Source: an uncultured Halanaerobiales bacterium (GTDB lineage: Bacteria > Bacillota > Halanaerobiia > Halanaerobiales > M55B127). Taken from it: a DNA stretch of 49,188 bases. Made by a program: the position numbers and the translations under genes. Below are positions 17,000 to 25,576 of this stretch, piece by piece. How positions within the stretch are numbered: the stretch's first letter is position 1; each line of letters begins with the position of its first letter. Location of the stretch: positions 1 to 49,188 of the forward strand of contig CAJXKY010000015.1 of the NCBI GenBank assembly GCA_913055675.1, given 5' to 3'. The notes under the pieces are model-generated. The model was not told the DNA's origin and did not search any database. It worked only from the letters and a program-made list of their open reading frames with translations.

Positions 17000-17752
17000 T
17001 TAAAAACTAAATCTTATCTTAAAATCAAACTGGATTGAACTACCAACATCTTGTTCACTATCTTTTTTATCTTCTTCTTTTTCATATTCTTCTCTCAATT
17101 CGCTATATATTTTTTCAGAATTTATTAGTCTTCCTTGCCCTTCTTTTTTAATTTCTTTACCGGTCTTAAAGTTTTTATAATAGTATTCATAGTTATTAGT
17201 TTGATTGTGTGCAGATAGTTTTTCTTCCATCTTATTGCTCTTATAATAGTATTCATATTTATTTTGTTTAACTTCTATTTTTTCTTCTATATTACGATCT
17301 TTATTTCTATAATAATATTCGTACTTTCCAGGACTCATATTAATTTTTTCTTCAACATTTTTAGTTTTGCGACTATTTTTATAATGTTTTTTATTAAACG
17401 GGACTTGCATTCTATTTCTTTGGGGTCTTCTTAACTTTACTAATTTATCTTCAAACATAATAGGAGGTAGACCGAAGTAGATACTTAATTCCCGCCAATT
17501 ATATTGGTTATTTGCGAGATATTCAAATTGATTTTTTGAAATAGTCCGACCACCATTAGAGTATAGGTAAAAAATTGTGCTTAAATTATCATTAGATATA
17601 TCAAATTTAGTGAAATAATCTAATTTATCATCTTCAACATTGAATATTCGTGCAAAGAAATCTATGTCTAAGTCTGAAGATGCAGATAAAGTAACTGGGA
17701 TTAAAAGTATAATAACCAGTGAAAGCAGCATAACATTGATAGATTTTTTCAT
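17000..17752 (-). CDS. Secreted protein with 22-residue YEYYY repeats (MORN-like)
   Basis: A 250-residue exported protein (signal peptide about 1-24, ending LSA-S). A unique N-terminal domain (about 25-115) is followed by tandem repeats in which YEYYY recurs at 144, 166 and 188, exactly 22 residues apart. Each is followed by R/K-x-N and then EEK at a fixed distance; a worn copy starts near 124. The pattern resembles the MORN_2/YwqK-type repeat. A charged linker (about 205-235) precedes the C-terminus, which reads IQFDFKIRFSF. An alternating aromatic strand ending in Phe is seen at the C-termini of outer-membrane beta proteins. Function unknown. Confidence 0.72.
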   Translation of the reverse strand: MKKSINVMLLSLVIILLIPVTLSASSDLDIDFFARIFNVEDDKLDYFTKFDISNDNLSTIFYLYSNGGRTISKNQFEYLANNQYNWRELSIYFGLPPIMFEDKLVKLRRPQRNRMQVPFNKKHYKNSRKTKNVEEKINMSPGKYEYYYRNKDRNIEEKIEVKQNKYEYYYKSNKMEEKLSAHNQTNNYEYYYKNFKTGKEIKKEGQGRLINSEKIYSELREEYEKEEDKKDSEQDVGSSIQFDFKIRFSF

Positions 17753-17855
17753 TAATTACACCCCATTTATTTTTCTTTCTATATATAATATTATATACTT
17801 AAAAGGAGCCCTTTTCAATTAAATGGTATATTAGAATATAGAAGGAGGAAAAGTT

Positions 17856-18731
17856 ATGGAAGAAGAGTTTATTAATTTAGAAAACAATATTGATTTAAGT
17901 GTTAAGTATAATAACCTACGTGAACCTGTAGTACTATTTTTACACTTTGGTTCTGGTAACAAACAAATTTGGAATGGGGTTTTACCATATTTTGAAAATG
18001 CTTTTAGAGTGATTGCACCTGATCTTAGAGGTCATGGTAAATCCTCAAAACCAAAAGAGGGTTATCATATCGAAGAAATGACAGAGGATATAAAACTATT
18101 ATTAGAAGAGTTAGAAGTAAATAAGTATTATATTATAGGAAGTTCACTAGGAGCTGAGATAGGGACTGTTTTAGCTGCTCAACAGCCTAATAAAGTCAAA
18201 GCAATTATCTGTGAAGGTGCATTATATAATGAATTTGGTAAATATGGATTATTAGATGGTACTGAAGAAGAAATTGAAGAGAAAATAGAAAAAAAGATAG
18301 CTGAAATAGATAAAAGAAAAGGTGAATATTATAAATCTAAAGAAGAATATTTAGAAACCCAAAAAAGATTTTACCAAAAAGCTGGGTTATGGAATAAGTA
18401 TTTTGAGGATTACATAGAAAATAATATATGTAAAGATGAAGAGGGTAGATTTACTTCATGTTATCCTATTAATGTATCTAAACAGTATATGAAAAACTAT
18501 TATTATTTTAAGTTTGATAAATATTATAAAAATATAAACTGTCCAGTTTTATTTCTGCCCAGTAAAACAGAATGGGATAATGAAAAAATTCAAGAGTCTG
18601 TCAATGCATTTGGTGAAATGACTGGTAGTTATGAAATAAAAGTTTTAAAAGGGTTTCCACACGCTTACGGCTGGATGAAAATGCCGAGAGAAGCCGCCAA
18701 AGTAGCAATGACATTTATTAATAAACATTAA
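17856..18731 (+). CDS. Alpha/beta hydrolase
   Basis: A 291-residue soluble hydrolase. The oxyanion region is LHFGSGNK (29-36), followed by PDLRGHGKS (55-63), nucleophile Ser97 in GSSLG, and a late His in GFPHAYGW that fits the catalytic base. A helical cap of unusually Lys/Glu-rich sequence lies around 130-190. It is probably an esterase or similar; the substrate is unknown. It is monocistronic, with AGAAGGAGG before the ATG, and divergent from the secreted repeat protein. Confidence 0.85.
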   Translation: MEEEFINLENNIDLSVKYNNLREPVVLFLHFGSGNKQIWNGVLPYFENAFRVIAPDLRGHGKSSKPKEGYHIEEMTEDIKLLLEELEVNKYYIIGSSLGAEIGTVLAAQQPNKVKAIICEGALYNEFGKYGLLDGTEEEIEEKIEKKIAEIDKRKGEYYKSKEEYLETQKRFYQKAGLWNKYFEDYIENNICKDEEGRFTSCYPINVSKQYMKNYYYFKFDKYYKNINCPVLFLPSKTEWDNEKIQESVNAFGEMTGSYEIKVLKGFPHAYGWMKMPREAAKVAMTFINKH

Positions 18732-18763
18732 TAAAATAACAAATAATCAGTTCGAAACTACTG

Positions 18764-18798
18764 ACCACACGGTTTTAATACTGTGTGGTTATTTTTAT
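18764..18798 (+). terminator. Terminator after the hydrolase
   Basis: ACCACAC (18764-18770) / GTGTGGT (18783-18789) followed by TATTTTTATTTT. Confidence 0.88.
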
Positions 18799-18821
18799 TT
18801 TAAATTATTTTTAAAAAGTGC

Positions 18822-18850
18822 TTGACACATTATTAAATACGTGTTATATT
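18822..18850 (+). promoter_or_regulatory. Sigma-A promoter of the YtrA-type operon
   Basis: TTGACA (18822-18827), a 17-bp spacer and TATATT (18845-18850): a near-consensus vegetative promoter with a start expected around 18857. Confidence 0.88.
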
Positions 18851-18852
18851 AA

Positions 18853-18878
18853 TAGTGCATTAGATAAGTAGTGCACTA
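18853..18878. promoter_or_regulatory. Probable YtrA-type operator overlapping the transcription start
   Basis: AGTGCA (18854-18859) and TGCACT (18872-18877) form an inverted repeat. The right half lies in a perfect 10-bp palindrome, TAGTGCACTA (18869-18878). It covers the expected start site, so binding of the downstream GntR protein would block transcription (autorepression). The layout matches known YtrA operators in Firmicutes. Confidence 0.68.
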
Positions 18879-18902
18879 AAACAATATGGAAGGAGGCAGC
18901 AA

Positions 18903-19280
18903 ATGAAGATAGATTTTGATGCATCTAAACCGATATATGAACAAGTAATAGATGAAATAAAAAAGAAGATTGCTCGAGGTGAAATAGAACCTGGAGACAA
19001 ATTACCTTCTCAAAGAGAAATGGCAAAAGAAATTCAGGTTAATCCTAATACAATACAAAGAGCATATCGAGAAATGGAACTTTTGGATTTGGTAGAAACT
19101 AAAAGAGGACGAGGCACTTTTATAAAGGATGATGATAAAGTGATAAAACAAATAAATGAACAAATGGCTCATGCGGCGGTAAAAAGATTTATTGATGAGA
19201 TGATTTCTATTGGATTTAAAAAAGAAGAAGTTATTAACTTATTGAAAGAAGAATTTGGGAGGAGGATGAAAAATGACTGA
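18903..19280 (+). CDS. YtrA-subfamily GntR transcriptional regulator
   Basis: A 125-residue regulator. The N-terminal winged HTH (about 10-75) has the GntR wording YEQVIDEIKKKIARGEIEPGDKLPSQREMA, VNPNTIQRAYREME and RGRGTFI. Only about 50 helical residues follow, as in YtrA proteins, which have no ligand domain. It is the first gene of an operon with an ABC exporter and probably represses it until cell-wall or membrane stress relieves binding. It overlaps the ATPase gene by 8 bp. Confidence 0.92.
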   Translation: MKIDFDASKPIYEQVIDEIKKKIARGEIEPGDKLPSQREMAKEIQVNPNTIQRAYREMELLDLVETKRGRGTFIKDDDKVIKQINEQMAHAAVKRFIDEMISIGFKKEEVINLLKEEFGRRMKND

Positions 19281-19971
19281 AACAGCAGTTGAAATAAAAA
19301 ATTTAAGTAAAAAATATCCGGGGGCACTTGCACTAGATGAGATAAGTGTGAGTTTTCCTAAAGGAAAGATCACAGGTTTAGTTGGACCTAACGGAAGCGG
19401 TAAATCAACTCTTTTGAAAATAATAACTGGTTTGGTAGTTGAAGATTCAGGAAAAGTTAAAATAAGTGATTTAGAAGAAAAAAGGTTAATGGACCATATA
19501 GCTTTTCTGCCTGAAATAAATCATCTTTATGATTGGATGACAATAAAAGAAGCTATAAATTTCTTTGAGAATCAATACAAAGATTTTAGTACAAAAAAGG
19601 CAGAAGAACTTCTGGATTTTATGAATTTAAGTTTAGAACAAAAGATAAAGGCCTTATCTAAGGGGATGGTGGCAAGATTTAAATTAGTCTTAGTATTAGC
19701 CCGAAATGCTCCATTATTAATTTTAGATGAACCTCTCTCCGGAATTGATCCCAATTCTAGAGCTAGAATCCTTGAAAGCTTGATCAGTGAATATGAATCA
19801 GATTTTCAATCAATTGTAATTTCAACTCATGAAGTAGTTGAAGCTGAAAGATTTTTTGATCATGTAGTATTTCTAGAAGAAGGTAAGGTTTTATTAGAAG
19901 GTAATACAGATGATTTAAGAGCTGAAAGAAATAAATCGGTACAAGAATTAGTAAGGGAGGTATTCAAATGA
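19273..19971 (+). CDS. ABC transporter ATPase (YtrB/BcrA-like)
   Basis: A 232-residue nucleotide-binding protein with Walker A GPNGSGKST, Walker B LLILDEPLSGID and switch His in STHE. The signature is LSKGM rather than LSGGQ, a variant common in BcrA/YtrB-type exporters. It partners the permease that follows with a 4-bp overlap. In related operons the complex handles antimicrobial peptides or cell-wall intermediates; here the substrate is inferred only by analogy. Confidence 0.9.
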   Translation: MTETAVEIKNLSKKYPGALALDEISVSFPKGKITGLVGPNGSGKSTLLKIITGLVVEDSGKVKISDLEEKRLMDHIAFLPEINHLYDWMTIKEAINFFENQYKDFSTKKAEELLDFMNLSLEQKIKALSKGMVARFKLVLVLARNAPLLILDEPLSGIDPNSRARILESLISEYESDFQSIVISTHEVVEAERFFDHVVFLEEGKVLLEGNTDDLRAERNKSVQELVREVFK

Positions 19972-20729
19972 GAGGCTGGATTTCACTATTTAAAAAAGAA
20001 ATGCGGAGTATGTTATTTACCATTTTGGTATCTGGGTTATTAGTAACAGCTTGGGAGATATTTCTAATAACTAGAATGAATAGATGGCCTTTAGGTATGA
20101 CATTTGGACTCGGTTTTATACCTCTTGGTATTTTACCATTGATCATGTTAGTCCAAGGTTATCAAAGTTTTAGACAAGAATGGAAAGGTAATACAATATA
20201 TTTATTAAAATCATTACCTCGAAAAGGATATGAAATAGTATCATCAAAATTAGCAGCAAGTGGAATAGTCTATATAATATTAACTCTATATACAGTTGGA
20301 TTACATCTCCTTTTCCATAGACAACATTTTAGCACTCTAATGAGTGAAATACCAGGACAAATGGCAGAAAGTTATTCACCTTGGATGATAGTTATAGCTG
20401 CATTAATTTATATGGCAATAGGTATTATACCATATATTATGAGTCAATTCTCATATCTAGTTAGCTGCTATTTCAATAAGTTCAAATGGTTAGTCAGTAT
20501 TGTAGTATTTGGACTCAGCCATTATCTTTTAGGAAGAATTTCAGGCTTTGTTGCAAGGCTATTTAACTGGTTACCTGATATACCGGTTGGTATTATGTGG
20601 TCTGGTCCTTATGGTCAAGAAGCAGCTACAGTATATATAGGTAGTGGACCCATAATTGCAATAGTGATAGTGTTGTTAGGATTCTTTTTCACAGGATCCT
20701 GGATCTTGGAAAAACAATTAGATGTTTAG
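19968..20729 (+). CDS. ABC-2-type permease subunit
   Basis: A 253-residue membrane protein with about six TM segments (for example MLFTILVSGLLVTAWEIFL and GSGPIIAIVIVLLGFFFTGSWIL) and amphipathic Arg/Lys-rich cytoplasmic ends. It has no recognisable catalytic motif. Its position right after the ATPase, inside a YtrA-regulated operon, defines it as the transmembrane partner. A conserved-looking coupling region is FRQEWKGNTIYLLKSLPRKG, similar to ABC-2 permeases. Confidence 0.83.
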   Translation: MRGWISLFKKEMRSMLFTILVSGLLVTAWEIFLITRMNRWPLGMTFGLGFIPLGILPLIMLVQGYQSFRQEWKGNTIYLLKSLPRKGYEIVSSKLAASGIVYIILTLYTVGLHLLFHRQHFSTLMSEIPGQMAESYSPWMIVIAALIYMAIGIIPYIMSQFSYLVSCYFNKFKWLVSIVVFGLSHYLLGRISGFVARLFNWLPDIPVGIMWSGPYGQEAATVYIGSGPIIAIVIVLLGFFFTGSWILEKQLDV

Positions 20730-20741
20730 GAGTGATTTAAA

Positions 20742-21881
20742 ATGAAAAGAAAAAGAATAGTTGCCTTAATTTTAATTGCCCTCGTGGTAATTATGGTAAT
20801 AGATTTTAGGATCAATGATGAAGATCCAGTTGCAGATTTGTTCCTTCAGTTTGAAACTGATTCAATGCACGACTTAAATCAATCATCAGGAATTAATACA
20901 GAACGACAAAATCCAACTGCAGTCAATAGGTCTAATTTGACTTATAGTTCAGAAAGTTTAGAAGAACTAATTTTAGATAATGAAGTAGGATCAATTGATA
21001 TTAAAGGACATCAAAGTAATAGTATTGATGTAAGTTATGAAGTGAAAATTTATTCAGCAAATAAAGAAGCAGCAGAAAAATATATGAATAATATAAATGT
21101 TGGATATAATGTTTCTGGTGGAGAGTTTGAACTATATGTAGATCGTCCTAAACCAAAACCAGATAATATTAAAGGTGTGGAGGTATTGTTTGATATCCAG
21201 GCCCCAAAAGATATCTATCTAGACTTAGCTAATAAATACGGTAGAGTGAAAGTCAAAGATTTTAATGCAGGCCTTAATCTGGTTTCTAGATACAGTGAAA
21301 CTATAGTTAACTTTGTAGATGGAAAGATAGATATTAAAAATGATTATGGTAGTCTCTCCTTATCAGATTTAGATGGAGAGCTTACAATAAATACTTCCTA
21401 TAATATAAATAAATTCAAAAATTTACAGGGAAAACTTAATTTAAAAACAGCTTATGCTCAAAGCACTCTTGAAAATATAAATGCTGATACAGTTTTAACA
21501 GGCAGATATGGTGGAGCTGATATAGAGCAACTTGAGGGAAAATTAGATGTAGATGTTAGATATATGGGGGTTACACTAGATGAAATAATGGGTGAGATAG
21601 ATGGAGATGTTGAATATGGAGAAGTAAACATTGAAAGTTTAAGTAATAGCCTTAATATTAATACTCGTTATGCAGATTTGAAAATTTGGATGGTTGAAGA
21701 TTTACAGGACTTAAACGTTGATGTAAGTACCGAATATGGTGATCTTAGGTCTGACTTGAATTTAAGTAGAACACAAGATGGAAATACAAAAAATATCAAA
21801 GGCAGACTTGGCTCTGGAAATAAGGAACTAAATATTGAAGCCCGACATGCTGATGTTAGTCTAATTTATGAAGGTCAATAA
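20742..21881 (+). CDS. DUF4097-like beta-ladder protein, membrane anchored
   Basis: A 379-residue protein with an N-terminal membrane anchor (about 5-22), then a linker and a long series of about 20-residue repeats from about 75 to 375. They read like Y-G/A-x3-I/L-x2-L-x-G-x-L-x-I-x-T (LANKYGRVKVKDF, NDYGSLSLSDLDG, GRYGGADIEQLEG, VEYGEVNIESL). This is the one-sided beta-ladder pattern of DUF4097/DUF4098 adhesin-like domains. As last gene of the YtrA/ABC operon it may be an extracytoplasmic accessory of the transporter. A terminator follows. Confidence 0.83.
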   Translation: MKRKRIVALILIALVVIMVIDFRINDEDPVADLFLQFETDSMHDLNQSSGINTERQNPTAVNRSNLTYSSESLEELILDNEVGSIDIKGHQSNSIDVSYEVKIYSANKEAAEKYMNNINVGYNVSGGEFELYVDRPKPKPDNIKGVEVLFDIQAPKDIYLDLANKYGRVKVKDFNAGLNLVSRYSETIVNFVDGKIDIKNDYGSLSLSDLDGELTINTSYNINKFKNLQGKLNLKTAYAQSTLENINADTVLTGRYGGADIEQLEGKLDVDVRYMGVTLDEIMGEIDGDVEYGEVNIESLSNSLNINTRYADLKIWMVEDLQDLNVDVSTEYGDLRSDLNLSRTQDGNTKNIKGRLGSGNKELNIEARHADVSLIYEGQ

Positions 21882-21889
21882 TTGATATG

Positions 21890-21922
21890 AAGCCCATCTT
21901 TAAAAGGATGGGCTTTTTTTAA
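21890..21922 (+). terminator. Terminator of the YtrA/ABC operon
   Basis: AGCCCATC (21891-21898) / GATGGGCT (21907-21914) followed by TTTTTT. Confidence 0.93.
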
Positions 21923-21999
21923 CAAAAAAGGAATTCATAAGATGTTATAGAACTAATAATTAGTATGAAAAAGCAATATTGATATTGAGGTGAAATTAT

Positions 22000-22599
22000 T
22001 TGAAAAGATGTCCATGGTGTGAAAGCAGTCAGCAATATATAGATTATCATGATAGGGAATGGGGATTACCTGTTTTTGACGATCGAACATTATTTGAGTT
22101 TTTAATCCTGGAAACAGCACAGGCTGGTTTGAGTTGGTCTACAATTTTGAAACGAAGAGAAAACTATAGAAAAGCTTATGAAAATTATGATATTGAAAAG
22201 ATAGCTTCTTTCGATAAAAACAAAAGAGAAAAATTATTAAATAATGAAGATATTATAAGATATAAATTGAAAATAGATGCTTCTATTAATAATGCCAAGC
22301 AATTTTTAAAAGTACAGTCTGAACATGGTACATTTGCAAATTATCTTTGGTCTTTTACTAATTATAAACCTGTAGTAAATGAATGGAAGGATATGTCAGA
22401 GGTACCTGCTGAAGGTCAGTTATCAAAAACTATTACTGCCGACTTAAAAAAGAAAGGATTTAAATTTGTCGGTTCAGTAACAATTTATGCTTACTTACAG
22501 GCCGTTGGAGTAATTAATGATCATTTAACCGATTGTTTCCGGTATAAAGAAATATTAAATAGCTATCAAGATATATTTGATGGTCAAAATAATATATAA
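22000..22599 (+). CDS. tag: DNA-3-methyladenine glycosylase I
   Basis: A 199-residue base-excision repair enzyme that removes 3-methyladenine. The N-terminus RCPWC gives a family zinc-ligand Cys, followed by YHDREWGLPVFDD, the core ETAQAGLSWSTILKRRENYR, and VGSVTIYAYLQAVGVINDHLTDCF with the zinc-binding His/Cys at the end. All Tag family blocks are present and the length is normal. The start is TTG at 22000 with GAGGTGA at 21987-21993. It opens the long run of small enzyme genes. Confidence 0.93.
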   Translation: MKRCPWCESSQQYIDYHDREWGLPVFDDRTLFEFLILETAQAGLSWSTILKRRENYRKAYENYDIEKIASFDKNKREKLLNNEDIIRYKLKIDASINNAKQFLKVQSEHGTFANYLWSFTNYKPVVNEWKDMSEVPAEGQLSKTITADLKKKGFKFVGSVTIYAYLQAVGVINDHLTDCFRYKEILNSYQDIFDGQNNI

Positions 22600-22723
22600 G
22601 TAACAAATTAAAAAAATAATTAACCGATAATTAATGAGGTTTATCTATATATCTGTTATAATAAATTTAAGAACATATTTTAGTTTTTCTGTTATATAAA
22701 AAGGAGAGTTAAGGAGGCTGAAA

Positions 22724-23365
22724 ATGAGTGATCATATAAAATATTCTAAAGGAGAAGAAATTACAAATGCTATTACTCATGGTTTAGGAATTATTTTTGG
22801 TATTTTCGCGCTAGTATTTTTAATTATAACTCATTATCAATCAAGTCAGTTTCATGAGTTGTTGAGCTATATAATATATGGAAGTACATTAATAATTCTC
22901 TATATTTCTTCAACATTATACCATGGGATACCTATGCAAAAGACAAAGAAATACTTGCGTAAGTTTGACCATGCCTCCATATTTTTACTGATAGCAGGAA
23001 CTTATACTCCGATTGCTCTAGTTGCCCTCCAAGGAAGACTGGGTTGGACAATATTTATTACAATTTGGTCGGTAGCCTTACTGGGAATAATATTTAAGGT
23101 TTTTTTCATAAATAAATTAAAGATAATAAGTGTAATAATGTACTTGCTGATGGGTTGGACAATAATATTTATAATTAAACCTATAATTGTAGCTTTAAGT
23201 ACTTTAAGCTTGGTCTATTTGATTATTGGTGGTTTGTTCTATACTGTAGGAATATTGTTTTATGCTCTTCAGAGCAAGGGCTTTAAATACAGCCATTCTA
23301 TTTGGCACTTGTTTGTCTTGGCTGGCAGTATTTTTCATTTTATTATGATATATTTAATAAAATAG
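22724..23365 (+). CDS. Hemolysin III/YqfA (PAQR-related) membrane protein
   Basis: A 213-residue, seven-TM protein of the hemolysin III (TIGR01065) family. It has conserved polar residues NAITHGLGI, SSTLYHG, RKFDHASIFLLIAGTYTP and the C-terminal YSHSIWHLFVLAGSIFHF, whose His cluster resembles the metal site of PAQR receptors. The physiological role is unsettled in bacteria; most members are not lytic. A TATAAT at 22657-22662 may mark its promoter. Strong GGAGG precedes the ATG. Confidence 0.9.
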   Translation: MSDHIKYSKGEEITNAITHGLGIIFGIFALVFLIITHYQSSQFHELLSYIIYGSTLIILYISSTLYHGIPMQKTKKYLRKFDHASIFLLIAGTYTPIALVALQGRLGWTIFITIWSVALLGIIFKVFFINKLKIISVIMYLLMGWTIIFIIKPIIVALSTLSLVYLIIGGLFYTVGILFYALQSKGFKYSHSIWHLFVLAGSIFHFIMIYLIK

Positions 23366-23374
23366 GTGGTATAA

Positions 23375-24085
23375 ATGGATAAAACAAAATTATTAGAAAA
23401 ACTAAAAAAAGATCCAATAAGAAATATGAGTACAATTGGTTTTGTTGAAAATAACCAAATTAAAAAGTTACTAAACAAAGGTAATTCATATATTATCATC
23501 GCAGAAAGTGATCATCTCTGGGCTTATACTTCTAGTAAAGATCTGGATGAACTCAAATTTTTATTATTGAACAATGAGTTAAAAACAAAATATTTCGCAA
23601 GTGTGGAAGACTGGATGTTACAATTACTAACAGATAATAATGAAGTAGAATGGATGTTAAATACTAGAAGATATTATTTTCCTAAAGATGCTAAATTAAA
23701 AGAACCTGTAAATAAAGTAAGTAGTTTAGGAGAAAATGATATAGAAGTAATTCTAAAGCACTCTAACTATTCTGAATATCTATCTCATAACCTTTTGTTA
23801 AAAAGGATGGAAGATGGTCCCACAGCTGCGATAAGAGTTGATGGCAAATTGGTAGCCTGGGGTTTAACACATGATGATAAATCTTTAGGTTTTCTCCATG
23901 TTCTATCGGATTATAGGAATAATGGATATGCAAGAGATATTGGAAGATACTTAGTAAATAAAAAAAGAGATATGGATGAAATGATCTATTTAAATATAGA
24001 ACCAGATAACAAAAAATCGATTAAACTAACTGAGGGTCTTGGTTTTATCTATGATAGAAATATTAGTTGGGTTAAATTAAAATAA
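23375..24085 (+). CDS. GNAT acetyltransferase, two-domain
   Basis: A 236-residue protein with an N-terminal all-alpha/beta domain (about 1-120) of the FR47/glycine N-acyltransferase-like type. The C-terminal GNAT domain contains LGFLHVLSDYRNNGYARDIGRYL, the acetyl-CoA-binding A motif with Arg-x2-Gly-x-Gly replaced by RNNGYA. It ends in an acceptor-side strand (LGFIYDRNISWVKL). The substrate is unknown. It follows the hemolysin III gene by 9 bp. Confidence 0.78.
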   Translation: MDKTKLLEKLKKDPIRNMSTIGFVENNQIKKLLNKGNSYIIIAESDHLWAYTSSKDLDELKFLLLNNELKTKYFASVEDWMLQLLTDNNEVEWMLNTRRYYFPKDAKLKEPVNKVSSLGENDIEVILKHSNYSEYLSHNLLLKRMEDGPTAAIRVDGKLVAWGLTHDDKSLGFLHVLSDYRNNGYARDIGRYLVNKKRDMDEMIYLNIEPDNKKSIKLTEGLGFIYDRNISWVKLK

Positions 24086-24103
24086 GAATCAGGAAGTGAA
24101 AAT

Positions 24104-25018
24104 ATGATTGCAGTTATTGGCAGCTCAAATATAGATACAGTTTATGAAGTAGATCATTTTACTGAACCCGGGGAGACTCAAACGGCTTTAAGTTTAAACT
24201 ACTACTATGGAGGTAAAGGTGCTAATCAAGCGGTAGCTGCAGCTAAGTTGTCAGAGCAGAATGTGTTTTTTTCAACCTCGATTGGTAATGACAGCGAAGG
24301 TAAAAAAATTGAAAAAAGGTTTAATGAATTTAATATTAAAGGCTATTACATACATAAAAATGCACACACCGGACATGCATTTATTGAAGTCAATCGTTTT
24401 GGCGAAAACAAAATAGTTTCTAATTCAGGAGCAAATGGCTTACATAGTAAAGCATTAGTTAAAAAGTTTTTAAAAGAACACGGTAAAGATATTGATTATT
24501 GTTTAATCCAAAATGAGATTCCAAGAGAGACAATTGCTTTTTCATTAAATATTTTAAAACAAAAAGCAATAAAGATCATATATGATCCTGCAGCCAAAGA
24601 GAAGACCAAAATTAAATGGCTGTCAGGAATAGAGTATTTAACCCCAAATGTGACAGAATTTAATTTTCTTAAAAATAAATTGAATATAAGAGAAGACAAT
24701 TTAGAAAAACAGGCTTTAAGGTTTAAAAAAGAGACAGGTCTTAATAATCTGATACTAAAAAGAGGTTCTGATGATATAATAATTATAGCCAATGATAATG
24801 AACTATCTAGAATACAGACTTTTGATGTAAAAGCGGTTGATACTACTGGGGCAGGTGATATTTTCAATGCAGCTTTTGCAGTAAGTTTAAACCGAGGTAA
24901 TAATTTACAAAGAGCTTGTAAATATGCAGCTTCAGCTGCAGCGGTATCGGTGACAAAAAAGGGAGCTCAGAGTTCCATTCCAGAGGAACATGAAATAAAG
25001 GAACTATTATTAAGATAA
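24104..25018 (+). CDS. Ribokinase-like PfkB-family sugar kinase
   Basis: A 304-residue kinase. It has the N-terminal NIDTVYEVDHF and GGKGANQAVAAAKL, then IQNEIPRETIAF, TPNVTEFN and the C-terminal catalytic block DTTGAGDIFNAAFA with its anion hole and base Asp. The layout is ribokinase (RbsK)-like. No ribose transporter or deoC lies next to it, so it might phosphorylate another sugar or nucleoside. It is located within the small-enzyme run. Confidence 0.85.
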   Translation: MIAVIGSSNIDTVYEVDHFTEPGETQTALSLNYYYGGKGANQAVAAAKLSEQNVFFSTSIGNDSEGKKIEKRFNEFNIKGYYIHKNAHTGHAFIEVNRFGENKIVSNSGANGLHSKALVKKFLKEHGKDIDYCLIQNEIPRETIAFSLNILKQKAIKIIYDPAAKEKTKIKWLSGIEYLTPNVTEFNFLKNKLNIREDNLEKQALRFKKETGLNNLILKRGSDDIIIIANDNELSRIQTFDVKAVDTTGAGDIFNAAFAVSLNRGNNLQRACKYAASAAAVSVTKKGAQSSIPEEHEIKELLLR

Positions 25019-25052
25019 AAATGTTAAAGAAATTTTTTGAGGTGAATTTAAA

Positions 25053-25556
25053 ATGGTTGAGTTAAGAGAACTTAGTATAAATGATGGGAAAAATATTTAT
25101 AATATGCTCCAGGATATTAAAAGAGAAGAAAATGGTTTTCATAATGAAGCTAAGGGTTTAAAGTATAGTGAATTTGAAGTATATTTAAAGTCTAATAAAA
25201 GAATGGCTAAAGGAAAAGATTTACCAGAAGGTTATGTCCCACAGACTTTATACTGGTTATTTGTTGAAGAAAATCCGGTTGGGATGGCTAAATTAAGACA
25301 TTATCTGAATGAGTCCCTTCGTGAAAAAGGCGGACACGCTGCTTATGCGATAAGAAAGTCAGAACGTGGACAGGGTTATGGTAAACTTATTTTGAGAGAA
25401 CTAATCGAAAAAGCGAAGGAAAAAGATATTAGAGAGTTGCTCTTGACATGTGATGAAGATAATATGGCTTCCCGCCGTGTAATAGAAATTAACGGTGGTA
25501 AATTAGATAAAATTAAAGATGGTGAATGTTATTACTGGATTAAGGAACTTCATTAA
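25053..25556 (+). CDS. GNAT N-acetyltransferase
   Basis: A 167-residue single GNAT domain. Acetyl-CoA motif A reads AIRKSERGQGYGKLIL (R-G-Q-G-Y-G), and LLTCDEDNMASRRVIEINGG is motif B. It is similar to YjdJ/YitI-like families where the acceptor is unknown. GAGGTG precedes the ATG. Confidence 0.85.
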   Translation: MVELRELSINDGKNIYNMLQDIKREENGFHNEAKGLKYSEFEVYLKSNKRMAKGKDLPEGYVPQTLYWLFVEENPVGMAKLRHYLNESLREKGGHAAYAIRKSERGQGYGKLILRELIEKAKEKDIRELLLTCDEDNMASRRVIEINGGKLDKIKDGECYYWIKELH

Positions 25557-25576
25557 TAATTATGGGGGGATAGAGA

